Shown: positions 10,717 to 20,043, counted from the first letter of the stretch. The stretch is 64,000 bases of DNA from Salinicola salarius (GCF_003206135.1 NZ_PZJT01000011.1:62001-126000), one strand, 5' to 3'. Notes: generated from the letters alone by a model not told the origin. Program-made: numbers and translations.

Positions 10717-11842
10717 GCTGGGAACCCTGCTGGGCCTCTCCTGCGCCTTCGGTGGCACTGGTCAGTCGGCGATAGTGGGAAAGCAGACCGTCGATGACGA
10801 TGTCCCAGTCGTGATTGTTTTCCACGTACCGTCGGGCGCGACGGCCGGCTTGGGCGGCATCGTGATTGGAAAACAGCTCTTTCACGGCGCGGGCCATGTC
10901 GGCCGGTGAATGCGGCTCGCTCAATAATCCACAGCCCAGCGGCACGTTCTCGGCCAGCGCCCCCGCACGCGCGGCGACGACGGGAATGCCGCTTGCCATC
11001 GCTTCCAGCGCGACCAGGCCGAACGTTTCCTGGGTGCCGGCATGGACCAGTGCATCGCTCGATGCCAGCCAGCTCGCGACCTCCTCGGTCGGGGTGTAAC
11101 GGTCGATCACGCTGACGTTGTCGGGGACACGGCTAGGCATGCTCGGCCCGACCAGCAGCAAGTGATAGCCCTTGCCGAGCAGGCGCGCGGTTTCCAGCAG
11201 GTCGTGAAGGTTCTTCTCGCGAGAGCCGCGACCGACGAAGATCAGCAGTTTCGTACCGTCGTCGAGATCGAGCTGCTGGCGCAGCGCCGGATTGCGGCGA
11301 CTGGGATGGAATGTCTCCAGGTCGACGCCTAGCGGCTGGATGGCGACCTGTTCGATGCCGAGACGGGTCAGTCGCTCCGCCATCACGCGGCTTGGCGCGA
11401 GCACCTGGTCGAACCGCCGGTAGAGCTGGTAGACATAACGCTCCACCAGCTTGTCGATACCGCTGCCCATGCGATTGCTGATCAACCGCGGCAGGTCGGA
11501 ATGATAGAACCCGACGACGGGGATATCGAGCTTGCGTCCGGCCCGCACGGCAGCCCAGCCGGTCACGTAGGGATCGCCGGCTTCGATGATATCCGGTGAC
11601 AGACGAACGAGCTCGCGCTCCCAGCCGCGACGGCGAAGCGGAAATCGATAACCCTGGCTGAACGGCAACGGCGGTGATGGAACTTCATGAATGCCGTTGT
11701 GAGTAAAGAGCTGGGATCCGGGTATCAATAGACTGCAGGTAATGCCCGGTCGCTTGGCAAGGCGCCGATGCTTGGCATCGAGGTAAGTACGAACCCCGCC
11801 GCTGGCGGGGGCATAGAACATCGTGACGTCGGCAATGTGCAA
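10709..11842 (-). CDS. Glycosyltransferase family 4 (GT-B fold)
   Basis: 377 residues, starting at TTG with GAGGAG 8 bases upstream; no ATG in frame fits better (the next Met is residue 8). The N-terminal acceptor domain begins HIADVTMFYAPASGGVRTYL with the glycine-rich loop. The C-terminal donor domain has IFVGRGSREKNL and the EX7E motif ETFGLVALE followed by MASGIPVVAARAGALAE, typical of retaining GT4 enzymes such as mannosyl- or glucosyl-transferases acting on lipids. No signal peptide. First of the three-gene cluster; probably adds a sugar from a nucleotide donor to a membrane lipid. Donor and acceptor cannot be read from the sequence. Confidence 0.85.
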   Translation of the reverse strand: MHIADVTMFYAPASGGVRTYLDAKHRRLAKRPGITCSLLIPGSQLFTHNGIHEVPSPPLPFSQGYRFPLRRRGWERELVRLSPDIIEAGDPYVTGWAAVRAGRKLDIPVVGFYHSDLPRLISNRMGSGIDKLVERYVYQLYRRFDQVLAPSRVMAERLTRLGIEQVAIQPLGVDLETFHPSRRNPALRQQLDLDDGTKLLIFVGRGSREKNLHDLLETARLLGKGYHLLLVGPSMPSRVPDNVSVIDRYTPTEEVASWLASSDALVHAGTQETFGLVALEAMASGIPVVAARAGALAENVPLGCGLLSEPHSPADMARAVKELFSNHDAAQAGRRARRYVENNHDWDIVIDGLLSHYRRLTSATEGAGEAQQGSQHG

Positions 11843-11964
11843 CGAGCCGCTCCTCTAAAAGGCTTCCCTGTCGAGAACGTTCCTGTCGATAAAGCACATT
11901 CCGGAGAATGGCGATGACTACATTGCAGTATATCGGGTTACTGCCACAGGGCGTTCACACCATA

Positions 11965-12014
11965 GTGGTAGCTTGGCAGCGCCATAATATCCAGCGCTGC
12001 CAAGCCATTACCAC
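11965..12014 (-). terminator. Stem-loop directly after rnb
   Basis: A long hairpin with a perfect 10-bp core CTTGGCAGCG / CGCTGCCAAG, extended by GTGGTA / TACCAC across a small bulge, loop about 13 bases. It begins 3 bases past the rnb stop. There is no T tract, so it is either a Rho-assisted terminator or a 3' barrier to exonucleases. Confidence 0.5.
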
Positions 12015-12016
12015 GC

Positions 12017-13957
12017 TCACTCGGCGGGAGTGGCCACTAGCGAGCGTGTCGCTTCACGGGCTTCGACCAGCTTGACGCGCAGGGCGCCGCCGAGCGCGTA
12101 GCGAGGCTCGCCAGCGACCTGGATGCGGCCTTCCTTGTCGTCGATCACGACCTGGTTGCGATCGCTGTGAATCAACGGTGCCGGCACGAAGGCGGTGGCA
12201 CCGTTGGCGGTCAGGCGAACCCGCATGCCGCCTCGGCGGATGTCGATGATATCGGCATCGAATACATCGCCTTGCTCGATGGCGGTAGCCAGATAGCGCA
12301 CGTAAAGCCAGTCTTTGACGTCACGTTCGGCCATTCGGTTCAGTCGGCGGCGCTCGGTCAATTGTTCGGTCAACTGCTGGCTGGCTTCCGCCGGGGCTGC
12401 CTCGGCCTTCAGTACCCGCTTGATCAGGCGATGATTGACCATGTCGCCGTACTTGCGGATCGGTGATGTCCAGGTGGCGTAGGCGGGGAGCCCCAGGCCA
12501 AAATGCGGCCCCGGCCGTGCCGACATGTTGGTATAGCCCTGGAAGCGCCGCAGGCGCGCATCCAGCCAGGCGTCTTCCCGAAGATCCAGCGCCCGGCGCA
12601 ACTCGCGATAGCGGGGGAGCTCGGCGAGCTGCTCGCGCTCTACCGTGATCTCCTGGGCGGTCAAGAACTCCAGCGCCTGATCGATCTTTTCCGGTTCGAA
12701 GGCGTGGTGCACGTTGAAGATGCCGTGTCCCACTTCCTTGGCCAGCAGATCGGCGCAGCAGGCATTGGCGACGATCATCGCCTCTTCGATCATGCGCTGG
12801 GCAATGCGGCGCTCCTCGACGCGGATGCCCAGCACGTTGCCGGCATCGTCGAGGTCGAACACGTAGTCGGGACGATCCTTGAACACCAGCGTGTTGGCTT
12901 CGCGCCAGGCGGCACGAGCGCGCGAGAGCTCGGCCAGTGCCTTGAGCTGCTCGGCGATCGGGGCTGCCGGCGCCTCGGCGCCTGCCTTTTCTTCCAGCCA
13001 GTCGGAAACGTTGTCGTAGACCAGGCGAGCCTGGGAACGAATCGTCGCGGCGAAGAAGCGGTACTCGCCCAGGGTGCCATCGCGACCGACCTGCAGTCGG
13101 CAGGCCAGCACCGGCCGCTCGACGTCCGGCTTCAGCGAGCACAGGTCGTCGGCCAGCGCTTCCGGCAGCATGGTGATGTTCTGGCCCGGCAGGTAGACCG
13201 TGAAGGCGCGCGTGCGCGCTTCCTTGTCCGCGGCGTGAGATTCGTCCACGTAGGCCGTCGGATCGGCGATCGCGACCGTCAGCGCCCAGCCGTCGTCGGT
13301 GCTTTCGATGCGCAGCGCATCGTCCATGTCGCGCGTCTTCTCGCCGTCGATGGTGAAGAACGGCTCGGCGGTGAGGTCTTCGCGCGTCAGTCCTTCGTCT
13401 TTCAGCGGCCAGGCGTCGGCAGCCGGCGGGCACTCCTGCTCCAGGGCATGACGTGCCAGAGTGACGCGCCACGGCACGGCCGGGTCTTCGCTCTTGACCA
13501 CCAGCTCGTCGATCTGGGTGAAGAAGGCGCGATCGTCCGGGCGCAGCGGATGACGGATCAGGCGCGCCACGACCCAGTCGCCATCGGCGATGTCGGACTC
13601 TTCCAGCGAACGCTTGAGACGGGCCTTGAGCGACAGATTGATCGAGGGGTGGTCCGGCACCACGGCCAGGCGGCCGTCGCGCTTCTGCACCCGTGCGACG
13701 AAGCGATCCAGCGATGCCTCGAGCAGCGTCTCGGGGTCGGCCTGCTTCTTGTCGCCGTTCTCCTTGATGATCGCTTCGATGCGATCGCCGTGGAGAACCT
13801 GCTTCATGGCGGGTGGCGGGATGAAATAGGAGGTGCCGTCTTCGGCTTCGAGGAAACCGAAGCCTTTGTCTGTCGCCTTGATGGTGCCCTGAACGCGCGG
13901 CGTGTTGGCGCGAATATCTTGCTTCAGCTGGGCCAGAAGAGAGTTGTTCTGCAGCAT
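12017..13957 (-). CDS. rnb: Exoribonuclease II
   Basis: 646 residues against 644 in E. coli. RNase II degrades single-stranded RNA 3' to 5' in the cytoplasm. The start is the ATG before LQNNSLLAQLKQDI, which aligns with the E. coli N-terminus; the frame is open for 56 more codons upstream but that part is low-complexity. Order: cold-shock domains (GTIKATDKGFGFLEAEDG; then YFIPPPAMKQVLHGDR), the RNB catalytic domain (KTRDMDDALRIES with the metal-binding aspartates; PTAYVDESH), the region HFGLGLPAYATWTSPIRKYGD, and a C-terminal S1 domain. It diverges from nagR across a repeat-rich 275-base region. Confidence 0.95.
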   Translation of the reverse strand: MLQNNSLLAQLKQDIRANTPRVQGTIKATDKGFGFLEAEDGTSYFIPPPAMKQVLHGDRIEAIIKENGDKKQADPETLLEASLDRFVARVQKRDGRLAVVPDHPSINLSLKARLKRSLEESDIADGDWVVARLIRHPLRPDDRAFFTQIDELVVKSEDPAVPWRVTLARHALEQECPPAADAWPLKDEGLTREDLTAEPFFTIDGEKTRDMDDALRIESTDDGWALTVAIADPTAYVDESHAADKEARTRAFTVYLPGQNITMLPEALADDLCSLKPDVERPVLACRLQVGRDGTLGEYRFFAATIRSQARLVYDNVSDWLEEKAGAEAPAAPIAEQLKALAELSRARAAWREANTLVFKDRPDYVFDLDDAGNVLGIRVEERRIAQRMIEEAMIVANACCADLLAKEVGHGIFNVHHAFEPEKIDQALEFLTAQEITVEREQLAELPRYRELRRALDLREDAWLDARLRRFQGYTNMSARPGPHFGLGLPAYATWTSPIRKYGDMVNHRLIKRVLKAEAAPAEASQQLTEQLTERRRLNRMAERDVKDWLYVRYLATAIEQGDVFDADIIDIRRGGMRVRLTANGATAFVPAPLIHSDRNQVVIDDKEGRIQVAGEPRYALGGALRVKLVEAREATRSLVATPAE

Positions 13958-14060
13958 CGGATCGGATCGGTCGGTGGACGAGAGCGACACTATACGGATT
14001 CCGCGTGGGGCACGCCAATCATGCGGTGGTCGACGGCTGCTCGTGGCGGGCCGTATGGCA

Positions 14061-14100
14061 GGGTGTGGCAGGCGGTGGCAGGCGGTGGCAGGCGGTGGCA
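14061..14100. repeat. Tandem decamer repeat
   Basis: Three exact head-to-tail copies of GGCGGTGGCA (14071-14100) preceded by one degenerate copy, GGGTGTGGCA. It lies between rnb and nagR. The 10-base period is close to one helical turn. Confidence 0.9.
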
Positions 14101-14120
14101 TTCGACCAATGTCGGCAGTA

Positions 14121-14176
14121 ACCAAACTGGCAGATTGGTATTCGACTGGTTATGTTGGTGGTATTGAAGTGGTATT
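14121..14176. promoter_or_regulatory. Candidate NagR operator array
   Basis: Four direct half-sites GGTATT, GGTTAT, GGTATT, GGTATT start at 14137, 14148, 14160 and 14171, so they are 11, 12 and 11 bases apart and lie on one helix face. An ACCAA element at 14121 makes an inverted pair with the TTGGT overlapping the first half-site. GntR/HutC-type GlcNAc regulators (DasR, NagR/YvoA) bind TGGT...ACCA-type sites, so NagR autoregulation through this array is a reasonable inference. Confidence 0.45.
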
Positions 14177-14177
14177 A

Positions 14178-14207
14178 ACTACGAGCTCCACCACTACGAG
14201 CTCCACC
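14178..14207. repeat. 15-bp tandem duplication upstream of nagR
   Basis: Two exact adjacent copies of ACTACGAGCTCCACC, each with a GAGCTC palindrome, end 25 bases before the nagR start. They lie where the nagR 5' leader or core promoter should be. Confidence 0.9.
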
Positions 14208-14232
14208 ACAGCGACGCCGGAACCAAACTGCC

Positions 14233-14967
14233 ATGGCACCCACGCTTTCTCGGCTGAAACTGGACGCCGCCCAGTCGACTCCGCTCTATCGCCAGCTGGC
14301 CCAGCAATTGGTCGAGGCGATCGAAGCGGGCGACTGGGAGACCGGCGAGGCACTGCCCTCGGAGCGAGTGCTGGCGGAATCGCTCAACATCTCCCGCATC
14401 ACGGCCAGAAAGGCGCTGGATCGCCTGGTGGCGCTGGGGCTGATTCAGCGTACCCACGGCTCCGGCACTTTCATCGCCCCGCGTCTGAATCAGTCGCTGA
14501 CACGATTGACCAGCTTTACCGAACTGCTGGTTCAGCGCGGTCACCGCCCCAGCTCGCGCTGGTTGAGCCGGCGCCTGGGCACGCCAACGGTAGAGGAGAG
14601 CCTGCGCCTCGGGCTGAGCGCGGACCACCAGGTCACGCGGCTCAAGCGGCTGCGACTGGCGGATGACGTGGTCGTCGCGGTCGAGGAGAGCTGTCTGCCG
14701 GGCCATGTCCTGTCGGATCCCGAGAGCGTCACGCATTCGCTCTATCGCCGTCTCGAAGATCTGGGCACGCCGATCGTCCGGGCCTTGCAGCACGTGTCGG
14801 CGATCAACGCCGATGCCGAACTGGCGCAACTGGCCCAGGTGCCGCCATCCCAGGCGCTGCTGATGATGACCCGGCTCGGCTATCTCGCCGACGGCCGGCC
14901 CGGCGAACTGACGATAACTTATTGTCGCACCGACTATTACGACTTCATGGTGGAACTCACCCAATGA
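14233..14967 (+). CDS. nagR: GntR/HutC-family regulator of N-acetylglucosamine genes
   Basis: 244 residues. The N-terminal winged helix-turn-helix includes TPLYRQLAQQLVEAI, LPSERVLAESLNISRITARKALDRL and GLIQRTHGSGTFI; a C-terminal UTRA effector domain follows (about 90-240, ending YCRTDYYDFMVEL). UTRA regulators of this group bind GlcNAc-6-P or GlcN-6-P and release DNA. The gene heads the nag operon, 62 bases before nagA, and itself sits behind the candidate operator array, so it probably represses itself and the operon. The ribosome site is weak (CCGGAA). Confidence 0.88.
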   Translation: MAPTLSRLKLDAAQSTPLYRQLAQQLVEAIEAGDWETGEALPSERVLAESLNISRITARKALDRLVALGLIQRTHGSGTFIAPRLNQSLTRLTSFTELLVQRGHRPSSRWLSRRLGTPTVEESLRLGLSADHQVTRLKRLRLADDVVVAVEESCLPGHVLSDPESVTHSLYRRLEDLGTPIVRALQHVSAINADAELAQLAQVPPSQALLMMTRLGYLADGRPGELTITYCRTDYYDFMVELTQ

Positions 14968-15029
14968 CGGCAGCCCAGGAAAATGAATGAAGGAAATGAC
15001 CCAGTGAGAGCGTTCGATCAGGAGCCGAC

Positions 15030-16190
15030 ATGCTTTACGGCAACATTCTGACTCCGGAGGGGTGGCGGCTCGGCACGCTCGACTGGCATGACGGACGAAT
15101 CGTCAACCTCGAGGGGAAGGCGGTCGATCCGGACGCCAACGACCATCCGCGCCTGCTGCCGGGGTTCGTCGATCTGCACGTTCACGGCGGCGGCGGGGCG
15201 GATGCCATGGAAGGTGGCGATGCCGCCACCACCATGGCACGAACCCATGTGCGCTTCGGGACGACAAGCCTGCTGGTCACCACCATGACCGCGCCGGTAT
15301 CCGATATCCGCCAAGCGTTGCGGGATATCGCGCGGCGGATCGATGAGCCGCCGGTTCAGGCAGCGCGACTGCTGGGCGTGCATCTCGAAGGGCCTTATCT
15401 CAACCCCGGCAAGCTGGGAGCCCAGCCGCCGTATGCCCACCCCGGCGTGATCGAGGAGGTCGAGGCGCTGATGGCCCTCGCCCCGATCCGGCTGCTGACG
15501 CTGGCACCGGAGCTGTCCGGCCATGCCGAGCTCATCCGCCAGCTGCGCGAGCGCGGGGTGCGGGTGCAAATGGGCCATACCCTGGGCAGCTATGAAGAGG
15601 GCGTGGCCGGGCTGGCTCACGGCGCCCAGGGTTTCACTCATCTCTTCAATGCCATGACCGGGCTGCATCATCGCAAACCGGGAATGGTCGGCGCGGCGCT
15701 GGCGCATGCCGACTACGCCGAGATCATTCCCGATCTGCTGCACGTCCATCCCGGGGCGATTCTGACGGCCTTGCGCTGCATTCCTTACCTCTATGGCGTA
15801 ACCGACTCCACCGCCGCGGCCGGCATGCCCGACGGGGAATATCGGCTCGGCGAGCAGCATGTCACCAAGTGCCTGGGGGGCGTGCGCCTGGCCGACGGCA
15901 CGCTGGCCGGCAGCACGCTGACCATGGATCAGGCGCTGCGCAATCTGGTCCAGATCGGTCTCGATCTCGGTGATGCCAGCCGGCGGCTGTCGCAGTACCC
16001 CGCCGATTTCCTCGGCGAGACCGAGATCGGCCGGCTCGAGATCGGTTGCCGTGCCGATGTCGTGGTCATGAATGCTCGACTCGAGATCGATGCCGTCTAT
16101 GTCGGGGGCGAGCTCGCCCACCAGGCATCGGCAACGTCACGAGAACAGACGACAACACGGGCGGCCGGCGCGCCGCGGGAGAGCCACTGA
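15030..16190 (+). CDS. nagA: N-acetylglucosamine-6-phosphate deacetylase
   Basis: 386 residues, family length. Converts GlcNAc-6-P to GlcN-6-P and acetate in the cytoplasm. It is an amidohydrolase TIM barrel: the metal motif FVDLHVHGGGG (HxH), VHLEGPYLNP with the catalytic-site Glu, QMGHTLG and FTHLFNAMTGLHHRKPG with metal His residues, and DSTAAAGMPDG carrying the catalytic Asp region. AGGAG lies 6-7 bases before the ATG. The stop overlaps the start of the next gene by one base (TGATG), so deacetylase and deaminase are translationally coupled. Confidence 0.96.
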   Translation: MLYGNILTPEGWRLGTLDWHDGRIVNLEGKAVDPDANDHPRLLPGFVDLHVHGGGGADAMEGGDAATTMARTHVRFGTTSLLVTTMTAPVSDIRQALRDIARRIDEPPVQAARLLGVHLEGPYLNPGKLGAQPPYAHPGVIEEVEALMALAPIRLLTLAPELSGHAELIRQLRERGVRVQMGHTLGSYEEGVAGLAHGAQGFTHLFNAMTGLHHRKPGMVGAALAHADYAEIIPDLLHVHPGAILTALRCIPYLYGVTDSTAAAGMPDGEYRLGEQHVTKCLGGVRLADGTLAGSTLTMDQALRNLVQIGLDLGDASRRLSQYPADFLGETEIGRLEIGCRADVVVMNARLEIDAVYVGGELAHQASATSREQTTTRAAGAPRESH

Positions 16191-17209
16191 TGTCACTGAT
16201 GCTGGAAGAGGCGCAGAGCGCCCCGGAATGCCTGCGAGCCCAATGGCAAGCCAACGCTGGCACGCTGGCCGAGTTCGGCCAGATTCTGCGCGAGGCGGAT
16301 CTGCATGGCGCGCTGACGGTGGCGCGTGGCAGTTCCGACCATGCCGCTGCCTATTTCGGCTATCTCGGGATGAAGCATCTCGGGCTGCCGGTGGCGTCGG
16401 TGCCGCCTTCTCTGACGACCGTTGCCAATGCGCCATGGCGTGTTCAGGGGCAATTGGTGGTGGCCATTTCGCAGTCCGGCGCCAGCCCCGACCTGGTTGC
16501 GACACAGAAGGCGCTGGCCGTGGGCGGGGCGCGTAGCCTGGCGCTGGTCAACACGCCCGATTCTCCGCTAGGGCAGGCCTCCGAGCGTGAAATCGCCCTG
16601 CATGCCGGAGTCGAGAAGAGCGTGGCGGCAACCAAGAGCTATCTCGCCACGCTTGCCGCCGGCGCGCATCTGGTGGGCGTCTGGGCCGATGACGAGGCGC
16701 TGCTGTCGGCACTGGAGGCGCTGCCGTCGAGACTCGAATCGGCAGCACGACAGGACTGGCAGCCGGCGATAGATGCACTGGTCGGCGTCGACAAACTGCT
16801 GGTGATCGGTCGCGGCGTAGGGCTCGCCATCGCTCAGGAAGCGGCGCTCAAGTTCAAGGAGACCTGCGCCATCCAGGCCGAGCCGTTCAGTGCCGCCGAG
16901 GTTCGCCACGGGCCGATGGCGCTGATCGGGCCGGGCTATCCGGTGCTGGTCTTCGCCCCGCCGGGGCCGGACCAGCCCGGTCTGCTGGAGTTGGCGAAAT
17001 GGCTGGAGAGCATCGGCGCCAGGGTGCTGCTGGTGGCCGATGACAGTGTCGCCGAGCGTCATCTGCCGTTGATCGACGCCGGTCATGACGATCTGCAGCC
17101 GCTATCGGTGATCCAGAGCTTCTACGTGATGGCCGCGAAGCTGGCGGTGGCACGCGGTGGTGACCCGGATCAGCCGCGCCACCTGCAGAAGGTGACGCGC
17201 ACGCTCTGA
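16190..17209 (+). CDS. nagB: SIS-domain glucosamine-6-phosphate deaminase (NagB-II type)
   Basis: 339 residues from the ATG that overlaps the nagA stop; the frame is open upstream inside nagA but that is a shadow. Two sugar-isomerase (SIS) domains resemble the isomerase half of GlmS: ARGSSDHAAAYFGYLG, ISQSGASPDLV, EKSVAATKSYLATL, then RGVGLAIAQEAALKFKET and AEVRHGPMALI. There is no N-terminal glutaminase domain, so it should not make GlcN-6-P. In nag operons such proteins act as GlcN-6-P deaminases that yield fructose-6-P and ammonia, replacing classical NagB. Context makes this assignment strong; AgaS-like specificity is the alternative. Confidence 0.88.
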   Translation: MSLMLEEAQSAPECLRAQWQANAGTLAEFGQILREADLHGALTVARGSSDHAAAYFGYLGMKHLGLPVASVPPSLTTVANAPWRVQGQLVVAISQSGASPDLVATQKALAVGGARSLALVNTPDSPLGQASEREIALHAGVEKSVAATKSYLATLAAGAHLVGVWADDEALLSALEALPSRLESAARQDWQPAIDALVGVDKLLVIGRGVGLAIAQEAALKFKETCAIQAEPFSAAEVRHGPMALIGPGYPVLVFAPPGPDQPGLLELAKWLESIGARVLLVADDSVAERHLPLIDAGHDDLQPLSVIQSFYVMAAKLAVARGGDPDQPRHLQKVTRTL

Positions 17210-17310
17210 ATCGCCAGCGGTTCGCTGGTCTCGGGTAGCAACTCAATACCGGGCGTTCGGCGAGTGCCGGATTGAAACAGGATCGAAACAACAACAAGTC
17301 GGGAGTCTTC

Positions 17311-20043
17311 ATGTCATCCACGTTACGGTTTCTCGGTGCCCCGATGCGCGGGGTCGTGGTCCCGCTGTCGGAAGTACCCGACCCGGTCTTTGGCGAAGGC
17401 GTCATGGGGCCGGGTATCGCGATCGACCCGCTGGGGGAAACGTTGCATGCTCCCTGCAACGGCGAGGTCATCCAGTGCGCCCGGACCGCCCATGCGATCA
17501 CGCTGCGAGACGATGGCAACCACGAATGGCTACTGCACATCGGGCTCGATACCGTCGATCTGGGTGGCGAGGGGTTCGAACTGCTGGTCTCGGCCGGCGA
17601 GCGCGTCTCGGCCGGTGATCCGCTGTGCCGGTTCGACGCCGACCGGCTGGCGCAGCGCGCCACGGCGCTGGTCAGCCCCATCGTGCTGACCAACGGCGCC
17701 GAGATCCAGCTGGAAGCGCTGGTCACGCCGGGAACGGTCGTCGAGATGGGCGAAGCGCTTCTTCGCTGGCAGGTAGCCGTCGAGGCAGCAAGCGCAGGTC
17801 ACGACGAGCCCGGGCGCGAGCAAACCGCGCATGACGAGGCAACGATCACTTCGGCCAGCGGCTTGCATGCCCGTCCGGCGGCACGGCTGCGAGCCATCGC
17901 CCAGACGCACGCGGTCGAGCTGACACTGACACGGGCTGGAGGTAGCCGCGTCGGCGAACCCCCTGTGGGGGAAGCCAGCGCTGCCAGCCTGAGCGCCCTG
18001 CTCAACCTGGGGCTGGCTCGGGGGGATCGGGTCCGGATCATGGCGCGAGGGGCGAGCGCGCAGGCCGCTGTCGAGGCGGCGGTGGCGCTGCTCGAAACAC
18101 CCGAAGCCGCCGGTGATGGTGGCCAGAATGAGCCGCTTCAGGCACGGCCTGGCGGGCAGCAACGGGCACCACAGGCAGCCGCCATCGAGTCTGCGCCTGG
18201 CGTTCTGACCGGTCTGGCGGCGAGCGCCGGCCTGGTAGTGGGGCCGCTGGTTCGCTACACGGTCGCGCTACCGCATGTGCCTGACAAAGGGGAGAACCCC
18301 GAGCGGGAGCGCCAGGTGCTGTCGCAGGCCGTGGCCGATGCCGACGCCTCGCTGGCTCGAGCGATGGAAGGCGCCCGGGCGCGGGGCCGGGAAGACGAGA
18401 CGGAAATCTTCGAAGCCCACCGCGCCTGGCTGGACGATCCCGATCTGCGCGCAGCGGCCGAGGCGGAAATCGCCAGCGGGCACAGCGCCGGGCGGGCCTG
18501 GTTCTTGGCGCTGGAGCGCGAGATCCAACGTCTGCAGACCGGCGATAATCCCTTGCTGGCGGCGCGGGCCGACGATCTGCGCGACCTGCAGCGCCGGGTC
18601 ATGCAGCCTCTCGCGACCGAGGCGGCGACAACCGTTTCGGGAATCGACGGCGCGATCCTGACGGCACGGGAGCTCACGCCCTCGCAGTTCGTCGAGGTGG
18701 CGGATCGGATTGCCGGACTGTGTCTGGCAGCCGGCGGTTTGACCTCCCACGTCTCGATTCTGGCGCGAGCGCGGGGTCTGCCATGCCTGGTGGCAATGGG
18801 CGAGGCGCTGCTGGAAGCGGACAGTGACAAGGCCTGCCTGGATGTCCGTCGCGACAGACATCATGGCGTGCTCGAGCTCGCGCCCGACGAAAGCCGCCTG
18901 GCGGCGGTCGACGCCGAACTGGCCGGTCAGCGGCGGCAGGCGTCAGCGGAGCGCGCGGCTGCCTTCGACCCGGTATCGACCCGAGACGGGCGGCGCCTTC
19001 ATGTCGCGGCGAATATCGCCTCCCCCATGGAAGCGCGGGAAGCTGCCGGGGCGGGCGCCGATGGCGTCGGGCTGATGCGCAGCGAATTCCTGTTTCTGGA
19101 GCGGCAGGCTGCGCCCACGCTGGCCGAGCAGCAGGCCGAGTATCGCGCCGCCGTCGAGGCGATGGGTGGCAAACCGGTCGTCGTGCGTCTGCTGGATATC
19201 GGCGCCGACAAGCAGCTTCCCTATCTCCCGCTATCGGCGACGCCCAACCCGGCGCTGGGCGAGCGGGGCGTCAGACTCTGGCAGACACATCCCGATCTCT
19301 TCGAGACTCAGCTCGACGCGCTGCTCGAAGCGGGGCGCGGCCTGCCGCTTTGCGAAGATGGACTGCCGACGCTGCGGCTGATGGTGCCGATGGTGGCCGA
19401 TGTCGGCGAATTGCGCTGGGTGCGGGAACGACTCGTATCACGAGCGACGGAGCTGGGCATCGAGCGGCTGCCGGCGCTGGGGGCGATGATCGAGGTGCCG
19501 ACCGCGGCACTGTGTGCGGCCAGTCTGGCTCGCGAAGCCGATTTTCTCTCCATCGGTACCAACGACCTGACTCAGTACGCCCTGGCCATGGATCGCGAGG
19601 TCGCGTCGCTGGCGCTGCGCAACGATGTGCTCCATCCCGGGGTGTTGCGACTCATCGCGCTGTGTCTCGAAGGAGCGGCGGGTCAATGCCCGGTCGCTGT
19701 CTGTGGCGCGGCGGCGGGGGACCCGCTGGCGGGAGCCTTGCTCGCGGCGATGGGCGTCGACGAGCTTTCCGTCGAACCCGGGCGTATCGCCGCGGTCAAG
19801 GCCGCGCTGCGTCGGCTGCACGCCGGCGCCCTGGCCAGCCGGCTCCCCTCGCTGTTGGCGCTGGAAGATGGCGCCGCCGTGAGACAGGCGCTGGGCGACC
19901 TGCCGAAAGCGATGCTCGACGCGGACGACGACGTACCAGACGACGGCACCCAGGGTATCGACGGCGTGTCCTCGAGCGTCGGCGAGGTCAAGTCCGGCAT
20001 CGGCAGCGCGACAGCAAGAGATAACACGACAACAAGAGATTGA
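17311..20043 (+). CDS. nagF: Fused PTS protein EIIA-HPr-EI for N-acetylglucosamine
   Basis: 910 residues from the ATG with GGGAG 5 bases upstream; a Met 13 codons earlier lacks a site. Three PTS proteins in one chain: a glucose-type EIIA domain (about 1-155; phosphorylated H76 in HIGLDTVDLGG), an HPr domain (about 173-260; H186 in SGLHARPAARL), and Enzyme I (about 295-870; active H480 in GGLTSHVSILARARGLP, and GTNDLTQYALAMDRE of the PEP-binding barrel). It takes phosphate from PEP and hands it to NagE, so the operon needs no general PTS proteins. The C-terminal ~40 residues are a low-complexity Asp/Ser/Thr tail. Confidence 0.95.
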   Translation: MSSTLRFLGAPMRGVVVPLSEVPDPVFGEGVMGPGIAIDPLGETLHAPCNGEVIQCARTAHAITLRDDGNHEWLLHIGLDTVDLGGEGFELLVSAGERVSAGDPLCRFDADRLAQRATALVSPIVLTNGAEIQLEALVTPGTVVEMGEALLRWQVAVEAASAGHDEPGREQTAHDEATITSASGLHARPAARLRAIAQTHAVELTLTRAGGSRVGEPPVGEASAASLSALLNLGLARGDRVRIMARGASAQAAVEAAVALLETPEAAGDGGQNEPLQARPGGQQRAPQAAAIESAPGVLTGLAASAGLVVGPLVRYTVALPHVPDKGENPERERQVLSQAVADADASLARAMEGARARGREDETEIFEAHRAWLDDPDLRAAAEAEIASGHSAGRAWFLALEREIQRLQTGDNPLLAARADDLRDLQRRVMQPLATEAATTVSGIDGAILTARELTPSQFVEVADRIAGLCLAAGGLTSHVSILARARGLPCLVAMGEALLEADSDKACLDVRRDRHHGVLELAPDESRLAAVDAELAGQRRQASAERAAAFDPVSTRDGRRLHVAANIASPMEAREAAGAGADGVGLMRSEFLFLERQAAPTLAEQQAEYRAAVEAMGGKPVVVRLLDIGADKQLPYLPLSATPNPALGERGVRLWQTHPDLFETQLDALLEAGRGLPLCEDGLPTLRLMVPMVADVGELRWVRERLVSRATELGIERLPALGAMIEVPTAALCAASLAREADFLSIGTNDLTQYALAMDREVASLALRNDVLHPGVLRLIALCLEGAAGQCPVAVCGAAAGDPLAGALLAAMGVDELSVEPGRIAAVKAALRRLHAGALASRLPSLLALEDGAAVRQALGDLPKAMLDADDDVPDDGTQGIDGVSSSVGEVKSGIGSATARDNTTTRD

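Noticed and set aside
12321..14167. Alternative 565-codon minus frame and 554-codon plus frame over rnb
   Set aside because: Both are shadows of rnb, whose RNB and S1 domains are intact in the chosen frame.
16046..16189. 48-codon N-terminal extension of the SIS deaminase
   Set aside because: It lies inside nagA in another frame; the ATG overlapping the nagA stop gives a family-length protein.
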